The position numbers and the translations under genes were made by a program. From contig JABCPU010000455.1 of assembly GCA_016800925.1 (NCBI GenBank), positions 1 to 51,865 of the forward strand: a DNA stretch of 51,865 nt, written 5' to 3'. Under the pieces are notes generated by a model. The model was not told the DNA's origin, did no database searches, and saw only the letters and a program-made list of their open reading frames with translations. Shown here in pieces: positions 1-9,734 of this stretch; the stretch's first letter is position 1, and each line of letters opens with the position of its first letter. The stretch is from Suillus spraguei (lineage: Eukaryota > Basidiomycota > Agaricomycetes > Boletales > Suillaceae).

Positions 1-425
1 AGGCCTTAATAACTGACATTCTGAGCCAGATTACTCTTTCTTTTCTCAGCCACTCCACTTGCTCGAACTGCGGCAGCGTTCATCCAAATGCCATCGTTAT
101 CGCTCCTTCAGGAGAGCGGAAGTTGACAGGCTTCGAGGTGTCGAGCAATTCAAAAGACGATCTTTCGGTTATGTACGTGTGTCTTTTTTCCGTTTCTTAT
201 GCGTCTCCTCATAAGCATTCCCCTACAGACCATGGGCGGCCTCACGCCATATGCAGTGGCAGGTGCGCCTCCAGTAGTCAAGAGAGCGTTGGTCTGTCCT
301 CAATGAGCGAGTTTTCAGTTTCCGACGCTCGCAACATCATCAGCGAGTTCTTGCAAAGCTCGAGAATCCTAACTCGCAGCTGGGGCTTATCCTGAGCGTT
401 GTGTATGGCATTCCTTAGGCAAACT
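1..425 (+). repeat. Inverted duplicate of 43.7-44.1 kb (gene-like relic)
   Basis: This stretch matches the reverse complement of about 43700-44105 almost throughout, at roughly 85-88% identity by eye. The similarity runs from the first bases of the window to about base 425 and then stops. A plausible intron with a GT donor near 175 and an AG acceptor near 230 is shared by position, which suggests both copies derive from an intron-containing gene. The reading frame here is broken soon after the intron. The copy may continue left of the window. The parent gene is not recognised. Confidence 0.75.
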
Positions 426-1469
426 TTGACCTTTTGAATAGGATAGCTCAATCTCTCGGCAGGCGACTTTTTGGGCATGTTTCTTCTGTCTGCTGGATGA
501 TATTGATGGTACGACTTCAGAATAACCGAGTATGAGCAATGCAACCAATCCGTAACTCTATTCCTTGGTGCCAATAAACCGCGTGCGCATACTAAACAGA
601 GAATGCTGATCAGATATCCACTTCAGTGCCGTCAAAGAAGTATTCGCGCTAGGTAGAATCCCTGATGTAGGTCGATGAGAAGTGAGTAAGTCTCGGAGTA
701 GACGTTCTCTATCATAATTTCGAAGCCGTAGAATCATAGTACCGGACTTCAGCAGACTCTTCGGAGAAACATTCAAAATGATATTTTCATTAACGTCGGT
801 GAGGCTGTTATACAAGGAGGTTGTTATATGGTGAGGCCGTTATGTACCGCTCGATAATAGCTGCAACAATCACTGCGGAAACAAGAATTTGATGATCTTT
901 CAGGTCTGGACAGGGTGCGAGAAGACGACATAACCGGTATATAATCGGAGGTGGCTACTGCAGAGTTTGAATATGGATTGCTAGTACTATTCCGACGACT
1001 GAATTATATCTGGCTTGTAGGGTCCATGTATCTGATTTAGTCTGAATACTATTATAATCATGTGGGATTAACCACCTGAATACAAAGCTATCATAAGTAT
1101 GACTATATGCTCTCCTATAGATCTGCCCCGCTTCCAGTTGTTGCTCCCCTAATTCCCTGCTTCTCACCACCGCGATGTATGGCTCCCATTTCAACTTTCT
1201 AGAAGACTGGAAGTACGTGCCGCATAACGCACGCATACGCGATATGGAAACGCACACCATCTGACAGGGCAATGAGAAAAGTTTCATTTAGCTGTTCACC
1301 TGTATCGCGTGAGGGAGAAACGTGATTCGGTTGGGTTGGGCCATCCCAGAGAAACTCACTCTGGCGGCGTCAAGGAGTAGACATTTCAAAGGATGGCATT
1401 ATACACCGTATGAGAATGTGTCGTCGCCAAAGCATTACCGGCATTGAAACGCACTTCCTCGTTGTTGGA
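426..1469. other. No recognisable gene
   Basis: The duplicated relic ends at about 425. Beyond it there are only short open frames (for example 558-815 and 955-1287 on the minus strand) with no family resemblance, no consistent splice pattern and no repeat I could identify. Confidence 0.5.
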
Positions 1470-1790
1470 TAGCGAGAGACTGTGACAAGCTGTCAGCATG
1501 AGGCAAGAGAGCTAAAAACGAGCGCGCGAGAACTTGCACTGACTGAGAGCGGGACCCAGCCAGAGCATCATTCAGCATCAAGCCAAAAGACTAGAACGCG
1601 GCGCTCTCTGAGAGCAGGACATGGCCAGAGCATCATCAGCGTCAGGTAAGCAAACCAGAAGACGATAGCGCTTACTCTGAGAGCGGGACCAAAGAAGAGC
1701 GCCATCAGCGTTGGGCATTAAGCGAGCTAAAAGATGATAACGCGCACTGGTTCGGAGTGGGATGTGACCAGCGTATCATCTCGGACTATT
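1470..1790. repeat. Degenerate tandem repeat (about 65-75 bp unit)
   Basis: About four to five imperfect units share a core of the form CTGAGAGCGGGAC, then a CCAGAGCATCATCAGC-like segment, then an A-rich segment with GAGCTAAAA or CAAAAGA. Core starts are near 1478, 1546, 1612, 1677 and 1753. Units differ by many substitutions and small indels, so this is an old minisatellite. It has no coding potential. Confidence 0.55.
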
Positions 1791-2553
1791 TCTGAGCAGG
1801 TTTTGGAGAAACTCGAAAGGACGCAGTATAAGGCCATAAGGTCCGAGCGATAACAGGGTACGGGAAGCCGAAAAATTACGATACGGGCCTCTCACGATTA
1901 AGTAAACGCCGTGTTCTGTCAATGATCGAGTCGGAGTCTGGTGTAACATGTGGCATGCTGGCATGAGGCCGCCGTCGACAAAGACCTGCGTACTACATCA
2001 ATGAAATTAGCTTGACGCTGCTAGCCTATCGGCCAATCAAGACAAGATTGCAGGATCCCGATCAGTGCGCTTGATCTTTTGTTCGCCGGATACGGGTAGA
2101 TGCGCGTACTGATAGGCATCAGAAGCGTTGCCACTTGTGCTATATATAGATTATTCCCATCGGCTTTTTGTTTACAAGTTGACAATTTTTTTAAAATTAC
2201 AATCAACTTCTGATCCTCGAAGTCCCTCTGACAGCACTTCGCCTGTGCCTGTAACGCTGTCTAAGCGCCCATTGATCGGCGTCTTGCTCCGGGACAGATA
2301 ACAGCTTCTAATTGCGATCGAACTCCGACATGCCGGATCCACGGGCTCTTTGTATCTGATATAGAAGCTTGCGCTAAGTTTCGCCCCATGTGCCGTTCCT
2401 GAATCTTCGCCTGAATTCCGCGCTGTCGGGAAATTCTCTCGCCATACGCGGCAACTGCTAAGCAGTTGATAAAGCTAAAATTTTAAAATTGTGCCATTTT
2501 TAGCACTTATGCGACGACCATCGCTTAATATATAACGTTTGACAAGTTGAAGT
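1791..2553. other. Non-coding stretch, nothing recognised
   Basis: Only short frames occur. A 15-bp string TTTTAAAATTGTGCC near 2477 recurs exactly near 2832 and brackets the dispersed repeat described next. Confidence 0.45.
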
Positions 2554-2559
2554 TTGTCA

Positions 2560-2715
2560 ACGGTTTGCTCCTGGCCTGTAGGTGCTCATAGATTGAGCGG
2601 CGCTCTCCACCAAGGCCATAGATTGGCTTTGAGCGCCCTGAGCTGCATAACCTCTACCTCTATATCAACATTCTGTGCCTACTTTGCCAAATCCAAGCTC
2701 AAGCCACAACTCTAT
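2560..2715 (+). repeat. Dispersed repeat, inverted copy at 41.2-41.3 kb
   Basis: About 140 bp match the reverse complement of 41180-41315. The best conserved part is GCTCATAGATTGAGCGGCG followed, after a short variable stretch, by CATAGATTGGCTTTGAGCG. Both copies keep an open frame reading HRLSG...GHRLALS...SISTF, with substitutions mostly at third positions near the core. This could mean a short coding origin or simply recent shared descent. No known domain is recognised. Confidence 0.6.
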
Positions 2716-3785
2716 CAGCTGATGGACTCATACGGCAAGCAATGGCAGCGATCAACGCGCTGATTCAGGTAAGATTTTTCATCAACGTTTCTTGAGCTCT
2801 TTGAAGAATAAAGAACTATCAGGGCAGTCCGTTTTAAAATTGTGCCTCCATGCGGCCTGGTGGTGCTTGCTGCAGCATCGTTAGAACATAAAGTAGCAGA
2901 GGAGGTGAGCGCAAGATTTGCGCAGTCAACGGTCCCCTCCTCACGTCCCCCCCTTCCCGAAGTTCCTTTTGCAAATTCACGCGAGCAAGCTTGATGTAGT
3001 CAACTCTTGGCAACGCCAGCAGCAATCTGCTGTCAGCTTGGTGCTTTGCGTTCGCCTTCCTTTGTTCTTGCCTTGCCTTGCGCTCGCCTTCCAAACTTGT
3101 AGCAGGACCTCGCCTCAGCAAAATGAGGAAGGCAGGTCTCGCGTCTACTCGCGCTTTGTGCTCCCATTCCGAGGCGAGCAAGCGTTTTGGAACAGCAAGA
3201 CTGCTGCTGATACAGCGGCGCGCATATGGCAAAGCAGACGAACGTACTACAAATGCGTCTGAATTGTCAGAGTACTGGACGCCCAGCAAGATGCGTTGTT
3301 AAGAATAAGTCTAGCCCTGGTACGTTTGATGAGTCCTCTGCAAATCCTGTTTTGAGTCTGATTCATCCTGTACTCAGGGCATTGCTGGGAGCGCAGCGAG
3401 CGGATCCCTATGGATAGAGCGAGAGATACGTCGTACGCTTATGCAGAAGCTCGAGCTGGCGTAACGACCGCTCCTGAGGCCTGAGCGGCTGGCTGACCGT
3501 TACCAAGCATCCTGATCCTCAGTTGCTCCTATCACAAGCTAGATAAATACGACAACTTGTTCATCATATATTTTGAATCATACGTCCTTTCTCATCCCGA
3601 GAGCATCTTTGATCCCGTCGGGATATCCGTTGACAAGCTCTTGCTCCCATGCGTGCCCAGAAAGGACTGGGGTATGGAAAGGTTCTTTATCGAGAAATGC
3701 GTCGTGTAAATGATGACGCCGCCTATGATGAACTGGACAACCATTGCTACTTTGCTCTCTTGCTGGAGGCGGCATTAGGCTTATC
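2716..3785. other. Unassigned; overlapping short frames only
   Basis: Several overlapping open frames on both strands occupy 2834-3417, none with a recognisable family. One plus-strand frame starting at 3120 begins with a basic, Ser/Arg-rich stretch that resembles a mitochondrial presequence, but it has no convincing continuation. The 3420-3785 part shows nothing. Confidence 0.4.
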
Positions 3786-4017
3786 CTTACAGCAGTGTGC
3801 ATAATAAGAGAGGCCGGCGGTATTTTCCAAAAAAAGCGTGCATTTGTTTTCGAAAAGTAGTCCTACAAAGATCGATTTTTATCTCAACAACGAAGCAAGT
3901 TATTTACATGGTCCAAGCGACAAAACTGATCAGAAAAATTGAACGCAGACGACCAGCGAAAAAACCAAGCGATTCGGTGAAGTTGGTGGTCGCCTGCTCT
4001 CAGAGCCAACAGTCTAC
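3786..4017 (+). repeat. Left terminal inverted repeat (232 bp)
   Basis: Matches the reverse complement of 5055-5287 over its full length with few mismatches and one small indel. The same terminal sequence appears a third time at about 32960-33201. Confidence 0.85.
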
Positions 4018-4208
4018 GAAGATTGATTTTTATTTCAGTAACAAAGCAAGATAATGACAAGCGGTAAGATACAAACTTGATAAGAACAATGAGGCGCAGA
4101 CGACTGTAGAACGAATGGAACGATCTGGCGAAGTGGACACTTGTCTCGCGTCTAGTACTAGTATACAAACCAAATTCACACACATCTCACTTTTCCCGGT
4201 CTGCTACA

Positions 4209-4450
4209 TTGTCTCGCAGGATGGCAAAGGCTCCTGCACGAGTGCGCAAGGTCAAGGAGCCTCGTAAACACGGCCGTCCTCCGAAAAAGCAATCACAGCT
4301 CCCCAGTGGTACGCAGGTGGAAGATCCTTCAAGTCAGGAAGTCGTCTCAAAGACTAAACCACGGCCACGGCCCATTCCACCAAAAAAAGCCTGGCACTTC
4401 GTCAGCAGCCACAATGCCAGGTGGATCCAGCTCCGCACCAGATGTCGGCG
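4209..4450 (+). pseudogene. Basic AT-hook-like element ORF, broken copy
   Basis: This reads MSRRMAKAPARVRKVKEP and then an AT-hook-like KHGRPPKK, followed by a Ser/Thr/Pro-rich stretch. It is the paralogue of the intact gene at 32257-32788. One extra A in a poly-A run near 4383 shifts the frame. At about 4445 the sequence passes into antisense transposase DNA, so the acidic C-terminal half is lost. The AT-hook core here is HGRP rather than RGRP. The function is presumed DNA binding connected with the transposon; this is inference from composition and location. Confidence 0.65.
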
Positions 4451-5030
4451 GAGCTCTCGTCGACAAAAATGAGTTGGTCGGGTCTATACTTGAGGCCAAT
4501 CTGATACATGTACTCAGCACGTTTATCAAGGCTCCGCTCTCTTGCTTCTCGAGTGATCTATTGCACACATCAATCAAACATCATTGTCAACGAGACGAGA
4601 ATCAAGACATTAACTTTCTTCCTTGAATATCCCGTGCGATGAAGCGTTCGCCAGATGGTGGACAATGACGGGTGTTTCCCGCGAGCCTTGCTAATCTCAT
4701 CACGGAGCTCATCTAGATACATATCACAGCTGCGGGACAAACAGCCATGCCTGTACTTTTATATGTCAGAATTTGCACAGAAAGAGATTGAATATGGACA
4801 CACCTCGATATCTTCCAAGTCCATCATTCGAGTTCTACCATTCTTACCCCTCTGACTTTCTACGGCTTCCCAGTCAATTTATAGCATCGCGCAATCCTTT
4901 CTATTGTCGATTTGCTTGCACCAGTGTATGCCATGATTTCAGACGTGTCAAGGAGTGGTAGCATTCGGATGATAATTCGCATAGTTCTTGCGACGATGTG
5001 TGACCTTTCATAGTGGGGTAAGGGAGACGT
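4446..5030 (-). pseudogene. Tc1/mariner (DDE) transposase N-terminal fragment
   Basis: On the minus strand a helix-turn-helix part reads SEIMAYTGASKSTIERIARC. It is followed, after a frame break, by NGRTRMMDLEDIE, then an intron, then DMYLDELRDEISKARGK and STIWRTLHRTGYSRKKV. After a second intron comes DQLIFVDESSAD. This order (HTH, linker, second HTH, then the (V/I)DES block carrying the first catalytic Asp) is that of fungal Tc1/mariner transposases. The sequence stops exactly after DESSAD, so the other two catalytic acids are missing. The fragment cannot encode an active enzyme. Introns are inferred near 4780-4830 and 4565-4615. Confidence 0.8.
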
Positions 5031-5054
5031 TTGACCGGAGAAAAAAGTGTTGTT

Positions 5055-5287
5055 GTAGACTGTTGGCTCTGAGAGCAGGCGACCACCAACTTCACCGAAT
5101 CGCTTGTTTTTTTTCGCTGGTCGTCTGCGTTCGATTTTTCTGATCAGTTTTGTCGCTTGGACCATGTAAATAGCTTGCTTCGTTGTTGAGATAAAAATCG
5201 ATCTTTGTAGGACTACTTTTCGAAAACAAATGCACGCTTTTTTTGGAAAATACCGCCGGCCTCTCTTATTATGCAAACTGCTGTAAC
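5055..5287 (-). repeat. Right terminal inverted repeat
   Basis: Mirror copy of 3786-4017. The outermost bases on the plus strand read ACTGCTGTA, giving CTGCTG next to TA. Confidence 0.85.
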
Positions 5288-5431
5288 TAAACCCTACGTC
5301 ACTATTGTTTGTATATGTTGTTATGAATGAAATAAACTGAGAGTAGCGCCTCTGCTTACTTTAAGGACGTTAATTTACTTGATGAAAATCAAATCTACTT
5401 TGTGAGCTACTGCCCCAACATAAGCGCATTG

Positions 5432-8066
5432 TTAAGATGCTCCTGCTGGCCCTCCTGCTGATGCGCCTGCCACTAATATTGCTTCTTTCCCATAAAATCT
5501 CGAATTGATTGCAATTCGTGGACAATTCTTCTGCTCTCCAGGAGGCAACATTATCCATTTCTTGCTTCCTTTTCTAGTTGACCACATGCGGTCCCTTTCA
5601 GCATGGGGTACCCAGAGGAGTTTGTCAAACCATTGCAAGTTGTTGTTTTGAATAATCTTGGCATTGTCTTCATCAAGCCTGTCCATAAGCGCTTTCCATT
5701 GCCGGTAGTATGAGGCTGATGGAAACTGCTGAAGAGCCTTGGGTATTGTAGTTCCTTTGGCTGGAAAATAGAGCTTGAATAATGCATTACTCCAATGGTC
5801 CTCGCTGAAAAACTGGTACTGAACTTGACAGAAAATGAGGCTCAGATCTAGGGACCGAAAGATGTCAACTTTTGCTTGCATCCTCTGGGCTGAATCCAGC
5901 AGTATCCAAGGGGAATTTTGAGCCAACCTAGGTGAAGGTGCAAGCTGAAAAATATCAGATGCAAACTGATGCTGAATAGCTGATAGCTGCTGGTTTGATG
6001 TGATTGAAGCCAGAGCTGCTGTGGGGATGCGGTAAGGCCCATCAAATGTAATGCCTGCCTCCTCAATGTCTTCTTCAACTCTATAATTCATCTCACTACT
6101 ACTTTCATCATCGCTTTCATCAAGCCTATGTGTTGTTTTGCGCTTCTTGGATATGTGGCTGGACCTCCGATTTCTGGACTGCCTTGAGATGCGAGAGTCT
6201 GAAAACTCCACCTCAATATCCTCCATGAAATCTCTTTGGTACAGAGTGAGCATAGTATCAACATTGATTGGTCGGTCATTAGGAAGCTGATAGGCTCCAG
6301 CATTGTTGACTATGTCAGATAGAAAGTAGACCCCTCTGCCATACATGATTGGTTGAGTGGTTGGATCCTCTGGGCTGCCGGGAAGGTGCTGGCAGGAAGC
6401 TTCTAGTAAAATTTTTTCTGCTTGCCCCTCTGCTGGCCGGTAAATAAGGCTGTTAACTTGATAGGCAACAAGAGCTCCCAGTTTCAATGATGCAGGCTGG
6501 AGACGAGCAGCACTATTGGCACTTCGTAGGTTTTGGACAACATGATAAAGCGCAGCCATGCGGTAGTACTTGAAGTACCTTTAGGATAAAATTTACATCA
6601 GTATAGCTTATACTGAATATTGCAATAGAAAGCTCACCAAAATAGTTTGCAATCAAAAGTGATAAGTGTATCTTGTACTATGCTGTCTGGCATTTGCAAG
6701 AGCACTTTGTCTGCCAAACAGAGGGGCACTCGAATCTCCAGCCTTGCATTGCCTTCATGTCCTCCTACTTTTGGAGAGTCACCACAAAGACAAAATATCT
6801 CTGCAATGCGCTCAAGATCCTTTGCTAGCTTCCCTATGCTGACTGGGAACAAATGCCATGGCTTGCGACGAACAAATATACCATCGTGGAGCTGATAAGT
6901 TGCTGATTTGTCTGTGGTATAGACATTTATATAGTGAACATTATCATCCTTTCCACGGGAGCCTGGATGAGCGCGGAATCCTCCAACATCCTCCAATTGC
7001 GCAGAGAGATCCAGGTGATATTGAGACTGAGATGTGAGGATGGAATCTATTTTGTCCTGGGGAGCAGATGGTAAAAGGAATTGTAGTAAACGTCGATGGC
7101 CTTTGGTAAGCCACTGCAATATATGGCCTTTGTGTTGGATCTCCAATGCAACGTCGATAACCCAGTCTTCTGGCCTGATACGGGACATGTCAAAAAGATG
7201 AAATACCCTATCCAAAGCTAGTTGTCTCTGTTCAGCATTTAGTGGATTATGATGGGAGACTCCTTTTACTCCCCGCAGCTCATGAACAAAAAATGCATCC
7301 TGCAACCCATTTTGCATCTGAAACAATTCCAGAAGTTTGGACCCCAGCTTGTCAAGGAGGTGGAAGGGGAAATCGAGAGTCCCAAAGTGAAATTGTCCCT
7401 TCCGATCTCTGTACAATGTCATGGCAATTGAATATGTAATTGGCCATCGGCTACGGTCAACTGGATTAAGGCTGACAACAGCTGGCCGAAGACATTCTTC
7501 ATAAATTAAAGCCATTGTCTGTGGAGGGATTGCTGGATTTTTTTCTTTGGAATACAGCCCAGGAAAGAAGATGCGGGTAATATGACGTCGATCAACTTTT
7601 CCTAGTGCTAGGTTAGGAATTCTGTGAAGAGAGACCCCTCTAACGTTCTGATAAAGATAAATCTGTCAGAATGTTAGATTTTTTATATAAACACTAAATG
7701 CACCTTTGGACAAGATACAGGACATCTAAGATGATTGTCTTCTGTAAGGGTATCCCGAAATGGTGGCAAGGGAAAGATAGCCATAGGCAATTTGAATGGT
7801 AAATCTTGAGTGATCCCAATGACAGAGTCGATGTCCCTATATAGTTGATATTCAGAAATAGCTGGTGCAAGAACTCCTTGTCTAGCATTCAAAAATATAC
7901 GGGCAATGCCATTATTGTTTTGAAGGCGCCCAGCAAGCACAAAGCGAATAAAAGCTTCTAGTTGGTCTTTTGATTGACTTTGTAGCATGAACATTTGTTC
8001 TGCAGCAGAGACAAATTCCTTTAAAGAGACCTGAATGGCAGGTAGATCTTCATCAGGGGATTGCAT
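5432..8066 (-). CDS. Unrecognised 839-residue protein, partner of SNF2 gene
   Basis: Three exons (8066-7704, 7647-6638, 6578-5432) join with phase-correct GT-AG introns into one 839-residue frame ending in TAA. It starts MQSPDEDLPAIQVSLKEF. I recognise no catalytic motif. Visible features are a long, well-ordered first half (AFFVHELRGVKGVSHHNPLN; a DWVIDVALEIQHKGH segment), a basic cluster resembling a nuclear signal (SKKRKTTHR) followed by an acidic run (DESDDESSSE) around residues 590-620, and a low-complexity Gly/Ala tail. It is transcribed divergently from the SNF2-like gene at 9735 across a 1.67-kb spacer. The long intact frame, in a region full of pseudogenes, argues that it is functional. 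A nuclear or chromatin role is only inferred from the neighbour and the basic patch. Confidence 0.8.
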
Positions 8067-8395
8067 GTGAAAGTAATGGGTATTTGTTAATAGGGGAGCG
8101 CGTTGGTGTGCTTTTGGGTGTGACTATGTCATCTCCTTGTGATATGTGACATATTCAAATTAGCTTGGTCCTCAACTGACTCCATCCTATATTTTTACAA
8201 GCAAGTCATGCAGGCTCATTGTATGTGGTGGGCTGCATAGAATTGCGTTGAAAATAAAAACAGTAATTTCTATGTTTTTTCTTCTTATTTTACCATATGT
8301 CACAAAATAGCTTCATGACGGCAAATCTGTTGTGACTACAGTATCTGCTGTTATGTTATGTAAAACTAAGGATGTTCTAAAAGCTTATAATATAA

Positions 8396-8461
8396 GTCCT
8401 TAAAGTGTCCTTAAAGTGTCCTTAAAGTGTCCTTAAAGTGTCCTTAAAGTGTCCTTGAAGT
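8396..8461 (+). repeat. Tandem 11-bp repeat GTCCTTAAAGT
   Basis: Five perfect head-to-tail units plus one with a single change (GTCCTTGAAGT). Isolated copies follow near 8499 and 8535. The same core recurs at 38530-38660 and once at 5357-5370. Confidence 0.9.
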
Positions 8462-8894
8462 AGTTGCATTACTAAGCATATTTTAAAAGCGCCTAAGATG
8501 TCCTTAAAGTCTGCATTATGTCCACAAAGTGGACCTGTCCTTAAAGTGAGCAGATCATTATTAGTAAGATATTAGACCCTTGCCAACAGGATTGACCGTT
8601 GACAAGCAATTAATTTACATAGCTATGATGGTAGATATATTAGCCCTACTTTTAATTACATATTTTTTTAAAAGAAATATTAGATTAAAAGAGCTTCCAG
8701 CTGCTAATAGATACTACGTACATATCTATTTATTATTGCATCCATATTGTTTCTGATATTCTTTGAACTTTCATCATCTCAGCTTGATGACCAATAAGAG
8801 TATGAAGCGAATGGTCTCCAAGCTTGGCATTCTAGAACATTTTACGTACCCAGATATCATAACAAGCTGAACTTTTTCATTTATGCAAAAACCA

Positions 8895-9038
8895 GAAATG
8901 GGCCTTTGAGCCACTTTCTGGGAGCCATATATGGCTAGAGTAGGCTTTGTACACCTTTTTAGTCATTATTGCACAAGTCGTAAGCGTCCATAATGCCCGT
9001 ACATTAAGGATTCATTTTAGTGGTTTTGCAGATGTAAT
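8895..9038 (+). repeat. Dispersed repeat related to 30056-30330
   Basis: The block GGGAGCCATATATGGCTAGA, CCTTTTTAGTC.TTATTG, GTCGTAAGCGT and AGTGGTTTTGCA.ATGT occurs in the same order near 30090-30330. The second copy has about 120 extra bases in the middle. Confidence 0.7.
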
Positions 9039-9053
9039 ATCATAATAGATGTA

Positions 9054-9357
9054 TCATAATATATATTAACCCTGCTTTCAATTATGCATCCTTCAAAAAT
9101 ATTCAAATGAAGATCAGACCACTTCTCTACTTGTGACAAAAAATTGCATATAACTTGAAGTAATGATTTACTTTTAATCTAGCACACTTCAAAAATACAT
9201 CAGTTGAGATTAGATTATTTTTTTTGCCAGCAAGGCAAGATTACATTAAACTAAGTAGCTTACTTCTATATCTTTACTGGCAAAAAAGTGGTCTGATTTT
9301 CATTTAAATATTTTTCAAGGATGGGTAATTGAAAGCAGGGCCAATATATATTGTGAT
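9054..9357. mobile_element. MITE-like inverted-repeat element (about 304 bp)
   Basis: Left arm 9054-9125 and right arm 9287-9357 are inverted copies of about 72 bp with roughly 85% identity, both containing CCCTGCTTTCAATTA and ATCAGACCACTT. The interior is AT-rich and non-coding. A third, more diverged arm-like sequence lies near 8632-8690. Confidence 0.7.
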
Positions 9358-9734
9358 CCATCAATCATGATATTAGTAGCCATAATAATAAAAGATAAGC
9401 TAGAAGCTCTTCTCATCTGGTAATTACCCTAATTTTGATTCTATTTGCTAATTAAGTACGTACTTTCACTAGAAACATTTCTCTAAGAAGGACTTGAAGA
9501 GATTTTACATGACAAAACTAAATTGCAGAATGTAATAGAAGACCTTCCCTATCCTGCCTTAATGGAGGTGATACACGTACTTTGCTATAGGAGCCGAATA
9601 ATTTCTAATCAGTAACCAGTCGTACATGGCTACTCCTGTTTCTCAGCTTGCAGCTAAGTTCAAAGAATATGATGATAAATAGCCAGCCTCCAGACCAGAC
9701 AGAACAACCATAATTTTTCTCTCCCTTCCTAAGA

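Larger units (their letters stand above)
3786..5287. mobile_element. Tc1/mariner-like element, internally deleted
   Basis: The element is bounded by long inverted repeats (3786-4017 and 5055-5287, about 95% identical). It begins TACAGCAGT and ends with the complement followed by TA, consistent with the TA target of Tc1/mariner elements. Two genes point inwards: a small basic ORF on the plus strand from 4209 and a transposase on the minus strand. They meet at about 4445, where both are cut short. I infer an internal deletion that joined the two arms of a longer element. Sub-terminal repeats inside the left arm (about 3868-3990 against 4016-4135) resemble transposase-binding arrays. Confidence 0.75.
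8067..9734. other. Divergent intergenic spacer, AT-rich, repeats
   Basis: The spacer separates the two divergent genes and must hold both promoters. It contains a tandem 11-bp repeat at 8396-8461, scattered further copies to 8545, a dispersed repeat at 8895-9038 and an inverted-repeat element at 9054-9357. No open frame of interest is present. Confidence 0.6.

Noticed and set aside
2834..3417. Overlapping open frames on both strands, one with a presequence-like start
   Set aside because: No family match, no intron logic and no single frame preferred; coding status is not supported.
4860..5276. 138-codon minus-strand frame as a complete gene
   Set aside because: Its first half is terminal inverted repeat, repeated at two other sites; only the HTH-containing end belongs to the transposase, which continues in another frame.
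8396..8461. Short direct repeats resembling a CRISPR array
   Set aside because: Units are contiguous 11-mers without spacers, and the genome is fungal.
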